DNA from: Saprospiraceae bacterium
GTDB taxonomy: Bacteria > Bacteroidota > Bacteroidia > Chitinophagales > Saprospiraceae
DNA length: 64,000 bases
Reading direction: 5' to 3'
Assembly: GCA_016715105.1 (NCBI GenBank)
Contig: JADKBO010000020.1
Coordinates: 1 to 64,000, forward strand
The notes under the pieces are model-generated. The model saw only the letters and a program-made list of their open reading frames with translations, had not been told where the DNA came from and did no database searches. The position numbers were made by a program, and so were the translations under genes. Shown here piece after piece: positions 45,376 to 55,368 of this stretch; position 1 is the stretch's first letter, and the number at the start of each line of letters is the position of its first letter.

Positions 45376-46323
45376 ATGAAAAAAGTATTAGTAACGGGAG
45401 CAGCAGGTTTTATTGGTTCTCATCTATGTGATAAATTTCTTGCTGAAGGTTACCACGTAATAGGAATGGACAATCTCATAACTGGTAATATGGATAATAT
45501 TGCCCACCTTTTTCCCCTCGACAATTTTGAATTTTACCATCACGACGTCAGTAAATTCGTGCATGTGCCCGGAAATCTTGACTATATTTTACATTTTGCA
45601 TCACCAGCTAGTCCCATTGATTATCTCAAAATGCCTATTCAGACTTTGAAAGTAGGCTCTTTGGGAACTCACAATTTGTTGGGGTTGGCAAAATCCAAAA
45701 AGGCGAGAATCCTTATAGCCTCAACTTCTGAAGTGTATGGCGATCCACTAGAGCATCCTCAAACAGAAGAATATTGGGGAAATGTAAATCCCATTGGACC
45801 AAGAGGTGTATATGATGAAGCCAAAAGATTTCAAGAAGCCATCACCATGGCCTACCATACTTACCACGGTTTAGAAACCAGAATTGTTAGGATTTTCAAT
45901 ACTTATGGCCCTAGAATGAGGGTTGAAGATGGCCGTGTTTTACCAGCTTTTTTCTCTCAAGCAATCAGAGGTGAAGGTCTTACTGTTTTTGGTGAAGGTG
46001 ATCAAACTAGGTCTTTCTGTTATGTCGATGACCTAGTTGACGGTATTTACAAACTGTTATTGAGTGATTATGCCATGCCAGTCAATATTGGCAACCCATC
46101 CGAGATTACCATCATGCAATTTGCAAAGGAAATATTGGCTTTGGTCAATAATCCAAAAGCGCACATCATTTATAAGGACTTGCCTGTTGATGATCCAAAA
46201 CAAAGGCAACCAGACATTACCAAAGCTAGAAATATTCTAGGCTGGGAACCAAAATTCAATAGGGAAGAAGGCCTTAAACTTACCTATGAATATTTCAAAA
46301 CGGTGGTTCAAGCGGTGGATTAA
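45376..46323 (+). CDS. UDP-glucuronate decarboxylase (UDP-xylose synthase)
   Basis: 315 residues from the ATG at 45376 (MKKVLVTGAAGFIGSHLCDK). The NAD-binding GAAGFIG motif is at residues 8-14. The UXS-specific DYILHFASPASPIDYLKMPI and QTLKVGSLGTHNLLGLAK follow, then STSEVYGDPLEHPQ, the YDEAKR catalytic Tyr/Lys, and RVEDGRVLPAFFSQAIRGE. It turns UDP-glucuronate into UDP-xylose, a donor for surface glycans. The upstream in-frame residues do not fit the family. The polysaccharide genes of 46-58 kb are its natural context. Confidence 0.92.
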   Translation: MKKVLVTGAAGFIGSHLCDKFLAEGYHVIGMDNLITGNMDNIAHLFPLDNFEFYHHDVSKFVHVPGNLDYILHFASPASPIDYLKMPIQTLKVGSLGTHNLLGLAKSKKARILIASTSEVYGDPLEHPQTEEYWGNVNPIGPRGVYDEAKRFQEAITMAYHTYHGLETRIVRIFNTYGPRMRVEDGRVLPAFFSQAIRGEGLTVFGEGDQTRSFCYVDDLVDGIYKLLLSDYAMPVNIGNPSEITIMQFAKEILALVNNPKAHIIYKDLPVDDPKQRQPDITKARNILGWEPKFNREEGLKLTYEYFKTVVQAVD

Positions 46324-46686
46324 GGGAACTAAGTTAAAGTTCATAAAGTAAAAAGTGGATTAAGCGCTTTGTTTAGTTTATGCAAACTCCATTGCAATTT
46401 GCTTAACTGCATTAACTATTCATTGAAAACTGATCACTGTCCGTTGATAGCCACGAATTCACGAATTGTTTGCAAATCTCACCGCTCAGCAAATTGATTT
46501 GATAACGCAGTGTCCCGCTAGGGACAATATCTTGGTACATAAAAAAAGGAAAGAATCATTAGTGCCGTAGGTACGACCTATTTAAAGTATGGAGGAACTA
46601 GGCTGTTTCAATTCTACAAAAACTGACTGCTGAAAACTAAAACCTTAGACTTCATTTTGAATGACTAAACAAATAAACAAAACTAG
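46324..46686. other. 363-base gap with small hairpin repeats
   Basis: No gene seen. It contains the hairpin GTCCC-gcta-GGGAC (46512-46525), a GTGCCGTAGGTACGACC word, and AAAACTGATCACTG / ACTGACTGCTGAAAACT words related to the CAGTGGTCAGTTTT words of the 11.5-12.8 kb region. It ends in a short AACAAATAAACAAAAC run. Confidence 0.6.
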
Positions 46687-47761
46687 TTACCCCTTCTCCT
46701 TATTCTCTGAAAATTGAATAAAATCGGCAATAACCGATTCCTGCTTGCTATACTTTGCAAAGGCAAATCTCAATAAACGAGGATGTTTTTGATAATATTG
46801 AAAATGGCTATTCTATAATCAAAGGTCATTTTTTTGGCAACATCGGGATGATGAATTTTTAATTTTTCTTGAAATTCGGGAAGTTGCACCTTATTCCAAA
46901 GACTGATTTTGACGTAATTTTTAACAAAATATCGGTATAACATTTTATCCTTCCAATCATTCAGAAGTTTGGAATTTATTTCCCGCGCTCCAATGCTAAT
47001 TTATAAGGCTCTGTGATATACTCGGTATTGGCTAAAATGGACTGGATGTTGATGTCTTTTGATACATTCTGGTAGTGACGTCCATAAAATCCGGAAACTT
47101 CTTTTATAAATCCTACCTTTTGACCCAAAATCAATCGATACAAACTTTCCCAGTCCTCACTGATGGTTTTTGATCTATAAAAATCCAATGCCATTGCTGT
47201 TGATCTATTGTATACACTTGTTACGTGAGGAATGACCACTCCTTGAGGAAGTTTCATAAACAACCAATTTCCATCCATCATTGGTGGCAAGTTTTCTATA
47301 ATGGCGTCACCTACTTTTTCATTGGTAAATTCCAAAAATACATTGGTATGGCCAAAAACCAAAACGACATCCTTGGAAGAATGAAATCGCTCTACAACCT
47401 TTGTAAAAAAATCAGGTTTCGCAAAAAAATCATCGGCATTCAAAATGGTTGCTAATGCTCCGGTCGCTTCCTTATATAAAAGATTGACATAATTGCCTCT
47501 CCGTCCCAGGTTTTGGGGATTGCGTACTAGCCTAATGCGCTTGTCTGAGTAATTTTTCAATACTTCAGATAAATCGCCCTCCAAGGAAAAATCGTCGCCA
47601 ATAATGATCTCCAAGTTTGGATAGTCCTGCTCTAAAACAGATTTTAATGCCCGTTCGATAGAATCTATTTGGTTGTAATAGGTTATCAAGACACTAATCA
47701 ATGGTTGAGTGGGTATTATTTCCAAACTTATGTTTAAATTTACAGGAACAACAATGCTCAA
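46687..47761 (-). CDS. family 2 glycosyltransferase, C-terminus split by two frameshifts
   Basis: The open frame 46976-47761 has the GT-A pattern ISVLITYYNQIDSIERALKS, LEIIIGDDFSLEGD, LATILNADDFFAKP and ISEDWESLYRLILG. It stops early at 46976. One extra base in the A3 run (46979-46981) restores INSKLLNDWKDKMLYRYFVK and QLPEFQEKLKIHHPDVAKKM. One more in the A4 run at 46801-46804 restores FQYYQKHPRLLRFAFAKYSK, ending at 46687. The repaired C-terminus matches the helical tail of such enzymes. It transfers a sugar from a nucleotide donor onto a surface glycan precursor. It is divergent from the phosphodiesterase at 47767 with almost no gap. Confidence 0.8.
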
Positions 47762-47766
47762 ATATA

Positions 47767-49305
47767 ATGATTATTGCACTGGGATTGGAGGCAGCTGAGC
47801 CTTCCTTAATAAAAAAATATTGTGCTGAAGGACATTTGCCCACTTTCAAAAAACTATTAGAGGACGGGTCATTCAGTGAGGCATTATCACCTTCTAGTAT
47901 TTCTAGTGGTAGTACCTGGGCTTCTGTGAATACAGGAGTGAATCCTGCAAAACATGGCATAGGCTTCTATCACAGACAACTCAAAAGTGGCACTTATGAC
48001 ATCGTCAAGAAATACGCGGATGATATAAAAGCTGACCCATTTTGGAAAGGCCTTGTTGGTAAAGGCAAAAAAATGGCCATTCTGGACGCACCAGAAATTT
48101 ATCCAATTCCTGATTTTGATGGCATCATCATAGCTGGATGGGGTGGGGAAGCACTCAATTTTAAAAGATCCTCTTGGCCACCTACTTTATTGGACGATGT
48201 GATCCAAAGATTTGGAGACCATCCGCTGACAGGCTGGTATCAACGTGTGCCCAATGACGTAACATCGTGGAAAGAACTTCTTGGCAAATTGGAAACCGGG
48301 ATGAAACAACGCATTCAAATGTATTCCAGTTTGTTGATGGAGCAAGAATGGGATTTGTTTTACGCAACCGTTGCAGAAACACATTGGGTTGGCCATTTTT
48401 TCTGGCACTGGATCGAAGAAAAACATCCCAACCATCGAGCAGAAATGGCCAAGGAATTTGAAGATAGCATTTTGAAAATATATCAATTGTCTGATGATCT
48501 TTTAGCTAAGCTCATGGAACTCAGGCCTGATGCCGAAGTCATCATCTTTTCAAATACAGGTATGGGGCCAAATTTCAGTGGACGACACTTGGTTCCTCAA
48601 ATTTTGGAACAACTGGGCCTAAGTCCAAAATCAAACTCAGGATTGTTTCCCCAAAAGAAGTGGGGACATCACAGCGTAAAAAAAGTAGAAGATTTGGTAG
48701 GTGCTAAAAATATAGAATTTGTTAAAAAAATATTTCCTGAGCGTTTGTGGGATAAATGGACTCGAAAATTTTTGACCTCTGGAAATAATTGGAAAAATAG
48801 CAAAGTATTTGAAGTTCCTGCCGATTATACATCTTGTTTGAGAATAAATCTCATCGGACGTGAACCCGAAGGAAAAGTAAATGATGGAGCAGAATATGAT
48901 GCCTTGTGCCAATTGCTCACTGATACTTTTTTGGAATTGATCAATCCTGAGACAGGGGAAAAGGCTGTAACCAAAGTAATTAAAATCAGAGACTTGTTTA
49001 AAGGTAACTTGGTCAATGATTTGCCAGATTTGGCCATTGTATGGAAAGGTGATTCTCCCATAAATGCCTTATTTTCTGATAAAATTAAAAAAGTAGCAGG
49101 TGATTTGGGTGATAAAAGAAGTGGTGCACATCTTCCTTATGGTTTTGTCGCAATCGCCAACACAGAACTCAAACCTTTTCCTGATCGCGAATTTATCATA
49201 GAGGACATCGCTCCTACCATTATGAATATGTTGGGCGAATTACCTCATCCCAACATGGATGGTAAAGTCATCCATCGTGAACCTTTGCCTGTTTTGATAG
49301 CTTGA
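47767..49305 (+). CDS. alkaline-phosphatase-superfamily phosphodiesterase/transferase
   Basis: About 512 residues from the ATG at 47767 (MIIALGLEAAEPSLIKKYCA). The nucleophile region is ISSGSTWASVNTGVNPAKHG, followed by the metal-site pattern ATVAETHWVGHFFWHW and VIIFSNTGMGPNFSGRHLVP. These fit type I phosphodiesterase/nucleotide-pyrophosphatase-like proteins. No signal peptide is seen. The first metal-binding position reads GLEAAE rather than the common GxDG, so the activity may differ. The aldo/keto reductase gene follows after 4 bases, making a two-gene unit inside the polysaccharide region; a role in glycan modification is inference. Confidence 0.8.
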   Translation: MIIALGLEAAEPSLIKKYCAEGHLPTFKKLLEDGSFSEALSPSSISSGSTWASVNTGVNPAKHGIGFYHRQLKSGTYDIVKKYADDIKADPFWKGLVGKGKKMAILDAPEIYPIPDFDGIIIAGWGGEALNFKRSSWPPTLLDDVIQRFGDHPLTGWYQRVPNDVTSWKELLGKLETGMKQRIQMYSSLLMEQEWDLFYATVAETHWVGHFFWHWIEEKHPNHRAEMAKEFEDSILKIYQLSDDLLAKLMELRPDAEVIIFSNTGMGPNFSGRHLVPQILEQLGLSPKSNSGLFPQKKWGHHSVKKVEDLVGAKNIEFVKKIFPERLWDKWTRKFLTSGNNWKNSKVFEVPADYTSCLRINLIGREPEGKVNDGAEYDALCQLLTDTFLELINPETGEKAVTKVIKIRDLFKGNLVNDLPDLAIVWKGDSPINALFSDKIKKVAGDLGDKRSGAHLPYGFVAIANTELKPFPDREFIIEDIAPTIMNMLGELPHPNMDGKVIHREPLPVLIA

Positions 49306-49309
49306 CCCA

Positions 49310-50218
49310 ATGAAGTACAATCAGCTTGGGCAAACCGATATGATGGTTTCAAAAATGGGAATTGGTTGTTCAAAACTAGGGGCCTCTTTTTTGTATGACA
49401 ATACCCATAAGGTGGATGAACTTTTGCAAACTGCCATTGAAGGTGGGGTCAATTTTTTTGACCTGGCTAATATTTATGCTTACGGCCAAACTGAAGCCCT
49501 GGTAGGAAAAATATTGCAATCAAGGAGAAAAGACATCTATTATGCGACAAAGGCGGGAAAAATCCCAAGTCAGCTCGCATCTTTAGCTAGATATGTGATG
49601 CCCATCGCACCCATTATCAGACCTTTTTTGAGTGCCAAGGCAGTAAAAATAAAGAAGGAGGCAAAAAGGAAGCAAAATTTTCAACCTGTCTATTTGGAAA
49701 ATGAACTAAAGGGCAGTTTAAGAAGGCTACGAACAGACTACATCGATCTTTTCCAATTGCACAGTCCTTTTTTGGACGATCTGGCAACTCCAGGTTTATT
49801 TGAATGGTTGCAAACACAAAAAAAAATCGGCAGATGTAGGGCTATTGGCATTTCAGTAAATACAATTGAAGAAGCAGTTTGGATCATCAAAAATGAACAG
49901 GTAGATTGTCTACAAATTCCTTATAATGCATTGCAAAATGAAGCAGAACAAAGCCTTTTTCCTTTGATTCTTCAAAATCAAGTGGGGATATTGGCAAGAG
50001 TCCCTTTTGCACAAGGAATGCTCACAACAAAACATGGATCCCAAAAGGAAACGCTGGATGAAAAACTCCAAATGCACCTAAACATCGCACTAGAACAAAA
50101 AATCACTTTGGAAGAATATGCATTACGATACAGTGCAAAACCTGCTCAAGTCCAAGTGGTACTCCCTGGTACCAGTTCTGTTCAACATCTAAAAAGAAAT
50201 TTACTTGCGTTTAGTTAA
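49310..50218 (+). CDS. aldo/keto reductase
   Basis: 302 residues. TIM-barrel reductase with the tetrad visible: Asp and Tyr in FFDLANIYAYGQTEALVG, Lys in YYATKAGK, His in IDLFQLHSPFL. Cofactor-binding features appear at the end (VQVVLPGTSSVQHLKRNLLA). It reduces a carbonyl using NADPH. It starts 4 bases after the phosphodiesterase stop, so the two are translated together. In surface-sugar regions such enzymes can act on keto-sugars, but no substrate is indicated. Confidence 0.88.
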   Translation: MKYNQLGQTDMMVSKMGIGCSKLGASFLYDNTHKVDELLQTAIEGGVNFFDLANIYAYGQTEALVGKILQSRRKDIYYATKAGKIPSQLASLARYVMPIAPIIRPFLSAKAVKIKKEAKRKQNFQPVYLENELKGSLRRLRTDYIDLFQLHSPFLDDLATPGLFEWLQTQKKIGRCRAIGISVNTIEEAVWIIKNEQVDCLQIPYNALQNEAEQSLFPLILQNQVGILARVPFAQGMLTTKHGSQKETLDEKLQMHLNIALEQKITLEEYALRYSAKPAQVQVVLPGTSSVQHLKRNLLAFS

Positions 50219-50297
50219 AAAAGGGACAAAGGCAAAGTATATGTTAGGATAATTTTCATCTTTGGTTTATAATAGATTATAAATTTGTATTATTTGT

Positions 50298-52643
50298 ATG
50301 TTACCATCAAAAAATCAGCTCCAAACATTTGGTTTATTCGCCATCATCTTTTTTGGCTTATTGTATCTTTTTAGAAACTATATTTTTGGTCCTCATCTAT
50401 TTTTATTTGATGACATTGGCAATGATACACTGTCTGTGTATTATCCTAGAATGCTGGCATATTTTCATCACATCAAAGAAGGTTTTCCTACCACTTGGTC
50501 CTTTCACAAGGGCATAGTAGCCAATTCTTTTGATAATAATATTTTGGATTTTACCAATTGGCCAGGATATCTTTTAGATTATAAGTCTCAAGCCAACTAC
50601 ATAGTGTACAGACAGTTTTTTAGAATAGTAGTAAGTGCAATTTTCATTTATCATTATTTCAAGCTTTTGCCCATTTCTGCTATATCACGTGGTATTGGTA
50701 CCATATTATTCACTTTTTGTGGATATATGACATTGACCTCCAGTTGGTACGCACATACAGAATACATGATGAATTTTGCTATCTGTTTATTTGGCATTGA
50801 AATGTTGCTTCAAAAAAATAAATGGTGGCCACTTTCGATAGGAATGGTGTTGATTTTTAGTCCCAAAATCGTTTTCTTCTTTGAATTTTGTATCATTTAT
50901 TATCTATTAAGGGTGGTATCTGAATCTGATTTTAAAGTTTCCACTTTTAAAAAGCATTCTATCGCAGTTTTAAAAAGTGGTTTGCTTTCGCTTTTATTGC
51001 TCGGACCATTTCTTGGCTCTATGATCTATGAAGTCATTTATAGTCCAAGAGTTGGTGGTGATGCTGGTTACAATAAAGAACTATCTTCAAATCCTATTTT
51101 TGAACTTGGTTCATCCTCAGAATATTGGACAGCTGTCTTGCGCTTTTTTTCTAATGATTTTCTTGGCAGCGGTAATAAATACACAGGATATTACAATTAC
51201 CTGGAAGGACCAAATTTTTACATTGGATTGATCACTTTGTTGCTTTTCACACAAGCATTCTCCTTTTTTAGTAAAAAGAAAAAAATCATCTTTGGAAGCA
51301 TCCTTTTATTCTGGGTACTAATAGTGATTTTCCCATTCATCAGACATGCTTTTTATTTTTTCTCAGGAAATTATTACAAAGGAGCAATTTCAATTTTTCT
51401 ACCATTTACCTTTTTGTATATGGCTATTTTGTCACTCGATGCCATCTTAAAAGAAAAAAGAGTCAACTTGCTTTTATTATGGGGGAGTTTTTTGGCGTTG
51501 GCTGTCCTCTTATATTTTGGTAGTTCCGTCAATAATCAGGTCAGTGTTTCAATTGCCAAAATCAGTGGAATTTTCCTTTTTCTTTATACTGTTATTTTCA
51601 CCTTCCTATCCACCACCAAAATGGTGAAAGGTATAGGTTATGCTTTATTTGCACTTATTTTCCTGGAATTGATGTACATGGGAAACATTACACTCAATAG
51701 TCGATTGGATGCAGCACCTAAAAAGACAACATTCAAAAAAAGGGAGGGCCACAATGATTATTCCAGAGAGGCAATAGATTATGTAAAATCATTGTCAAAA
51801 CCTTTTTATAGAATAGAAAAAGCATTTGGGTCTTATAAAACGGGTTTCAATGATGCATCAGCACAAGGATATTTTTCCACCAAAAGTTATGATTCATTCA
51901 ACCATAACCATTACATTACTTTTTTGAAAACTTATAAATTACTACAAGGTGATAAAGAAGAGAATACCAGGTGGGTTATGGGATTGGTGTCTTCCTTTTA
52001 CGTGCATCCATTTTTTTCTACTAAATACTTTTTCACAACCCCTTCAACTGACATCTACGTTTCCAAAGCACATTACCGACCTATAAAAACGCTCAATGGC
52101 ATCAATATTTACGAAAATGTCAGTTACATTCCATTTGGAATTCCCATTGAAAATTATTTTACAACTGCAGCATTTGATAAATTAAGGGATGAAACAGCTA
52201 TACAAATGACATTGTATGAAAACATATTAGTCGAAGACAAAGATCTGCCATTAGTTTCCCAGCTCAAACCGGCCAAATCCGACGCCATTCCTTTTCCAAG
52301 TATGCTACCTTATTTGAGCGAAGGCCTTTCAAAAAAAGCAATGAAGATGGAATCATTTACCAATAATAAAATCAAAGGAAGTATTGACATTGCAAAGCCA
52401 AGCGTAGTAGTGTTTTCCATGCCTTTTGACGTTGGGTGGCATGCCAAAATAGATGGTAAAAGTAGCCCATTGATCAAAGTAGATGCTGGTCTGACCGGCC
52501 TACCTATTACCACAGGAAAACATAAAATAGAACTTCATTTTATTCCTCCATTTCTGTATATTGGGTGTGTTTTGGCGCTTTTGGGAATTGGTTTATTGGT
52601 CTACACCATTTATTTAGAACGACGAAAAAATGCACTTATTTAA
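50298..52643 (+). CDS. large membrane protein, YfhO-like
   Basis: 781 residues with about a dozen hydrophobic segments in the first 460 residues (for example FGLFAIIFFGLLYLFRNYIF, then WWPLSIGMVLIFSPKIVFFF). A large external part and a C-terminal helix (FLYIGCVLALLGIGLLVYTI) follow. The closing external motif PFDVGWHAKIDGKSSPLIKV and GLPITTGKHKIELHFIPP is the typical YfhO/PMT-like ending. YfhO relatives are thought to glycosylate lipoteichoic acid or other surface polymers from a lipid-linked sugar. No other gene is within the unit. A TAAATTTG word lies just upstream of the start. Confidence 0.8.
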   Translation: MLPSKNQLQTFGLFAIIFFGLLYLFRNYIFGPHLFLFDDIGNDTLSVYYPRMLAYFHHIKEGFPTTWSFHKGIVANSFDNNILDFTNWPGYLLDYKSQANYIVYRQFFRIVVSAIFIYHYFKLLPISAISRGIGTILFTFCGYMTLTSSWYAHTEYMMNFAICLFGIEMLLQKNKWWPLSIGMVLIFSPKIVFFFEFCIIYYLLRVVSESDFKVSTFKKHSIAVLKSGLLSLLLLGPFLGSMIYEVIYSPRVGGDAGYNKELSSNPIFELGSSSEYWTAVLRFFSNDFLGSGNKYTGYYNYLEGPNFYIGLITLLLFTQAFSFFSKKKKIIFGSILLFWVLIVIFPFIRHAFYFFSGNYYKGAISIFLPFTFLYMAILSLDAILKEKRVNLLLLWGSFLALAVLLYFGSSVNNQVSVSIAKISGIFLFLYTVIFTFLSTTKMVKGIGYALFALIFLELMYMGNITLNSRLDAAPKKTTFKKREGHNDYSREAIDYVKSLSKPFYRIEKAFGSYKTGFNDASAQGYFSTKSYDSFNHNHYITFLKTYKLLQGDKEENTRWVMGLVSSFYVHPFFSTKYFFTTPSTDIYVSKAHYRPIKTLNGINIYENVSYIPFGIPIENYFTTAAFDKLRDETAIQMTLYENILVEDKDLPLVSQLKPAKSDAIPFPSMLPYLSEGLSKKAMKMESFTNNKIKGSIDIAKPSVVVFSMPFDVGWHAKIDGKSSPLIKVDAGLTGLPITTGKHKIELHFIPPFLYIGCVLALLGIGLLVYTIYLERRKNALI

Positions 52644-52740
52644 GATTTGAGCTCATGGATAACCTGCTCTGAAATTTAGCATTTTCAGGGCAAGAGGGCT
52701 TCATGCAATTACGAGATGAATATCTAAGCTCTACCATATT

Positions 52741-54225
52741 TCAGAATTTGGATAAATAGGGTTTTAAATATTTTCCTTTCAATTCCTCTAGAATTTCTGA
52801 TCGACCAAAATAAATAAGTGGCACTAAAAAAAGCAGCAATATCAAGAGGTTTTTCAATAATAACATACTCCAAAAGTGAGCAATATTCATAAAATTGAGC
52901 GCAAGGAAAGTCACTGCACCCAATGCAAAAATCCACAAAGTATTTGCATGTAGGACATTCATTTTCCACTTTTTAAAAATAAACCATGATTTGACCACAT
53001 TAAAAATGGTAAGTGATAAACCAGCGGCAATGCCCGCACCATAAACTCCATATATTGGAATAAGCAGATAATTGAAAAGCACATCGCTTCCTATCAAAAT
53101 AATCCCAGCCCAAATATTGAATTGGTAACTTTTACTGTAAGCAATGATGTGATCATTCACACTGCAAGTCATATTTACAAAATACCCTAAGGCAATGAAA
53201 AATATTACATATTTATAGGTGATTACTTCTGTAATATTTTTAGAAATAAGCGGTAATAAATCGATGTTTGCCCAAATCAATAAAAATATTAAAATACCAA
53301 AAGCCAATAAAAAATCTGATGATTTGCGATACTTTTCCAATACTTTTTCATAATCGCCATTGGCCATTGCTTTAGAGATGACAGGGGCGTAGAGTGCAAC
53401 AATCGAGATATAGGGAATGAGGATCAATGTTGCCATATAACTGTTGATGGCAAAAATTCCGTTTTCTTTAAATCCTGCTATCACGCCCAGCATTGACAAA
53501 GTAATCTTATCAATTATGGTATAAGAAATCGTCATGAAAATGCCGGCAAAAGCATAAGGTATGATCTCTTATTTAAATCTTGGAGTTATAAATTGTCGAT
53601 CTATCCAGGTAAATCCATTTCTATTCAATCGATATAAATAGTTCATCATAATCAACCATTCAAATAAAAGAATGAGAGGTATCGACTTCAGTGCAATTTC
53701 AATAGAGATGATCTTTTGAATGGCCAATAAAAATACCAAACCTGTCAATAGTTTAAAAATGAAGCTGGTGACAAAGGTTGTGAGGGAAACTTTCTGATAA
53801 TTGTGTAAATATTTTACAATGATTTGGTTTTGCACCACCAGCATGATCAAAAAGGATACTACCCATTTATAACTTGCCAATGTCATTAAAAATTTGGAAC
53901 CGATGTGATCATTGAAATACAAAAGAATATGCAAAATGAGGATTATAGCTAGGCTCATGGATAGTCCTCCAACGACACATAAGCTCAACAAGCCATTGTT
54001 TTTGCCATCTTTTGTTTCGAATATTGGGAAAAATTTAAGCGGCATAGCGCCAATTCCCGTTCCTCCCAGCAATGCGATTACGGTTGCGGCTGTTAACAAG
54101 AAGTCAAAAAGTCCCTTGAAATCCAAATCAGCTGAAAAAATGAATAAATTATTTACCGCACCGACCACCAATGTCAATCCAGAAATGAAAAAGTGAAAAA
54201 CGCTTTGGGATTGCATCTTACTCAT
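52741..54225 (-). pseudogene. oligosaccharide flippase (Wzx/MATE-like), interrupted by an in-frame stop
   Basis: Read leftward, 53569-54225 gives 218 residues with helices such as FHFFISGLTLVVGAVNNLFI, and the frame ends at TAA (53571-53569) after TPRFK. The same frame continues EIIPYAFAGIFMTISYTIID and YMATLILIPYISIVALYAPV to 52741. This is the usual join of a Wzx-type flippase of about 490 residues. Only one codon is wrong: AAA-TAA in place of something like AAA-AAA. The intact gene would flip lipid-linked oligosaccharide across the inner membrane. It overlaps the glycosyltransferase gene upstream by 4 bases. Confidence 0.85.
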
Positions 54226-55366
54226 TCCTCCAGGTTTTTCTTCAATTTGAGCATACTTTCTTCCATCAATTTCAAATACTTGGTTGTAATGATTTCCCAG
54301 TTATACTTTTCCTTTGATTTATTGAAAGCCAATCTGCCAAGTTGCCACATTTTACCCTCATCTCTGATCAATGAATCTATAGCTTGCTGTATGGCCTTGA
54401 CATCATGACAAGGCACGCAAAGACCCACATCTTGGATCATTTCCAGACATCCTGTTCCATCCGACGTAATGACTGCACAATGATTGGCCATTGCTTCCAT
54501 CAATGAAACACTGGAATTTTCATGAGAAGAAACCAAAACAAAAATTTTAGCTTCGGTCAAGAGATTTTTGTAAGTGTGTGTATCACTATTGAGCCAACCA
54601 TGTAATACTACTTTTGTCGCCGATTTTTGTGCAAGTTGCTGCAAAGAGTTCATCTCTGGACCATCACCACAAATATGAACTTCATATCCGATATCTTTTC
54701 GGATACAGCTAGAATCAATTCTTTAAAACCCTTACGATCTAGCAACCTTCCAGTAGATAAAATAATGTTTTGTTTTTTGGTTTCCACCATGTTTTGATCG
54801 ATGCCATATTCGATGATGAGCCTTCTGGTTTGTAATTCATCTACCCAAACTTTTTCTCGCAATAAGTTCATTAAATAAACGGAAGGAGAAACAATGGCTT
54901 CTGCACCGGCAATGACTTGTTGGATAAATGGTTTAGTGAAAAGGTGTAATAATTGAAATCTGTCTGGATTATAACCAGGGACATCACTTCCATGTATGGT
55001 GACTAAATAGGGAATGCCAAAAGTTTTTTTGACCCAAAGCGCTAAAAGGCCAGTTGGAAGTAGAAAATGGCAATGGCAAATATCATAATCATTGTCAGCC
55101 ATCAATTTTCTAATGACTACCTTGGCATTTCGCAAGAACATGAATTGTTCCAACGGTGTGGAAATATTGATTTTTTTCCGCCAACTACTTACCCTGTAAA
55201 TGGTAACACCATTGATTTTTTCTTCTTTTGCAAGAGTAGGGTGATGCATCGATACAACATCCACAACATGTCCTTTTTTGACAAATCGTTCGCTCAACTC
55301 CCGGCCAATGGGCGAAGCACCTCCTCCCAAGGGTGGATATTCAAAGTTGAGGACTAAAATGCGCAT
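54222..55366 (-). pseudogene. GT4 glycosyltransferase, frameshifted (likely a sequence error)
   Basis: The first frame (55366-54650) reads MRILVLNFEYPPLGGGASPI and YDICHCHFLLPTGLLALWVK, then VTIHGSDVPGYNPDRF and ILSTGRLLDRKGFKELILAV. It is lost at CC 54688-54689, where one base is missing. The next frame continues GYEVHICGDGPEMNSLQQLA, then VLHGWLNSDTHTYKNLLTEA, FVLVSSHENSSVSLMEAMAN and VITSDGTGCLEMIQDVGLCV. The joined product of about 380 residues is a complete GT4 enzyme with its nucleotide-binding E-x7-E-type region. It would extend a lipid-linked glycan before export by the flippase next door. Confidence 0.88.
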
Positions 55367-55368
55367 GT

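Noticed and set aside
52724..52969. Cysteine-rich small open frame (minus) at the end of the flippase gene
   Set aside because: Overlaps the conserved C-terminal helices of the flippase in another frame; its cysteines come from that frame's codon pattern.
53569..53571. Alternative genetic code (TAA read as sense)
   Set aside because: TAA ends many other intact genes in this window, so one internal TAA is better explained by mutation or error.
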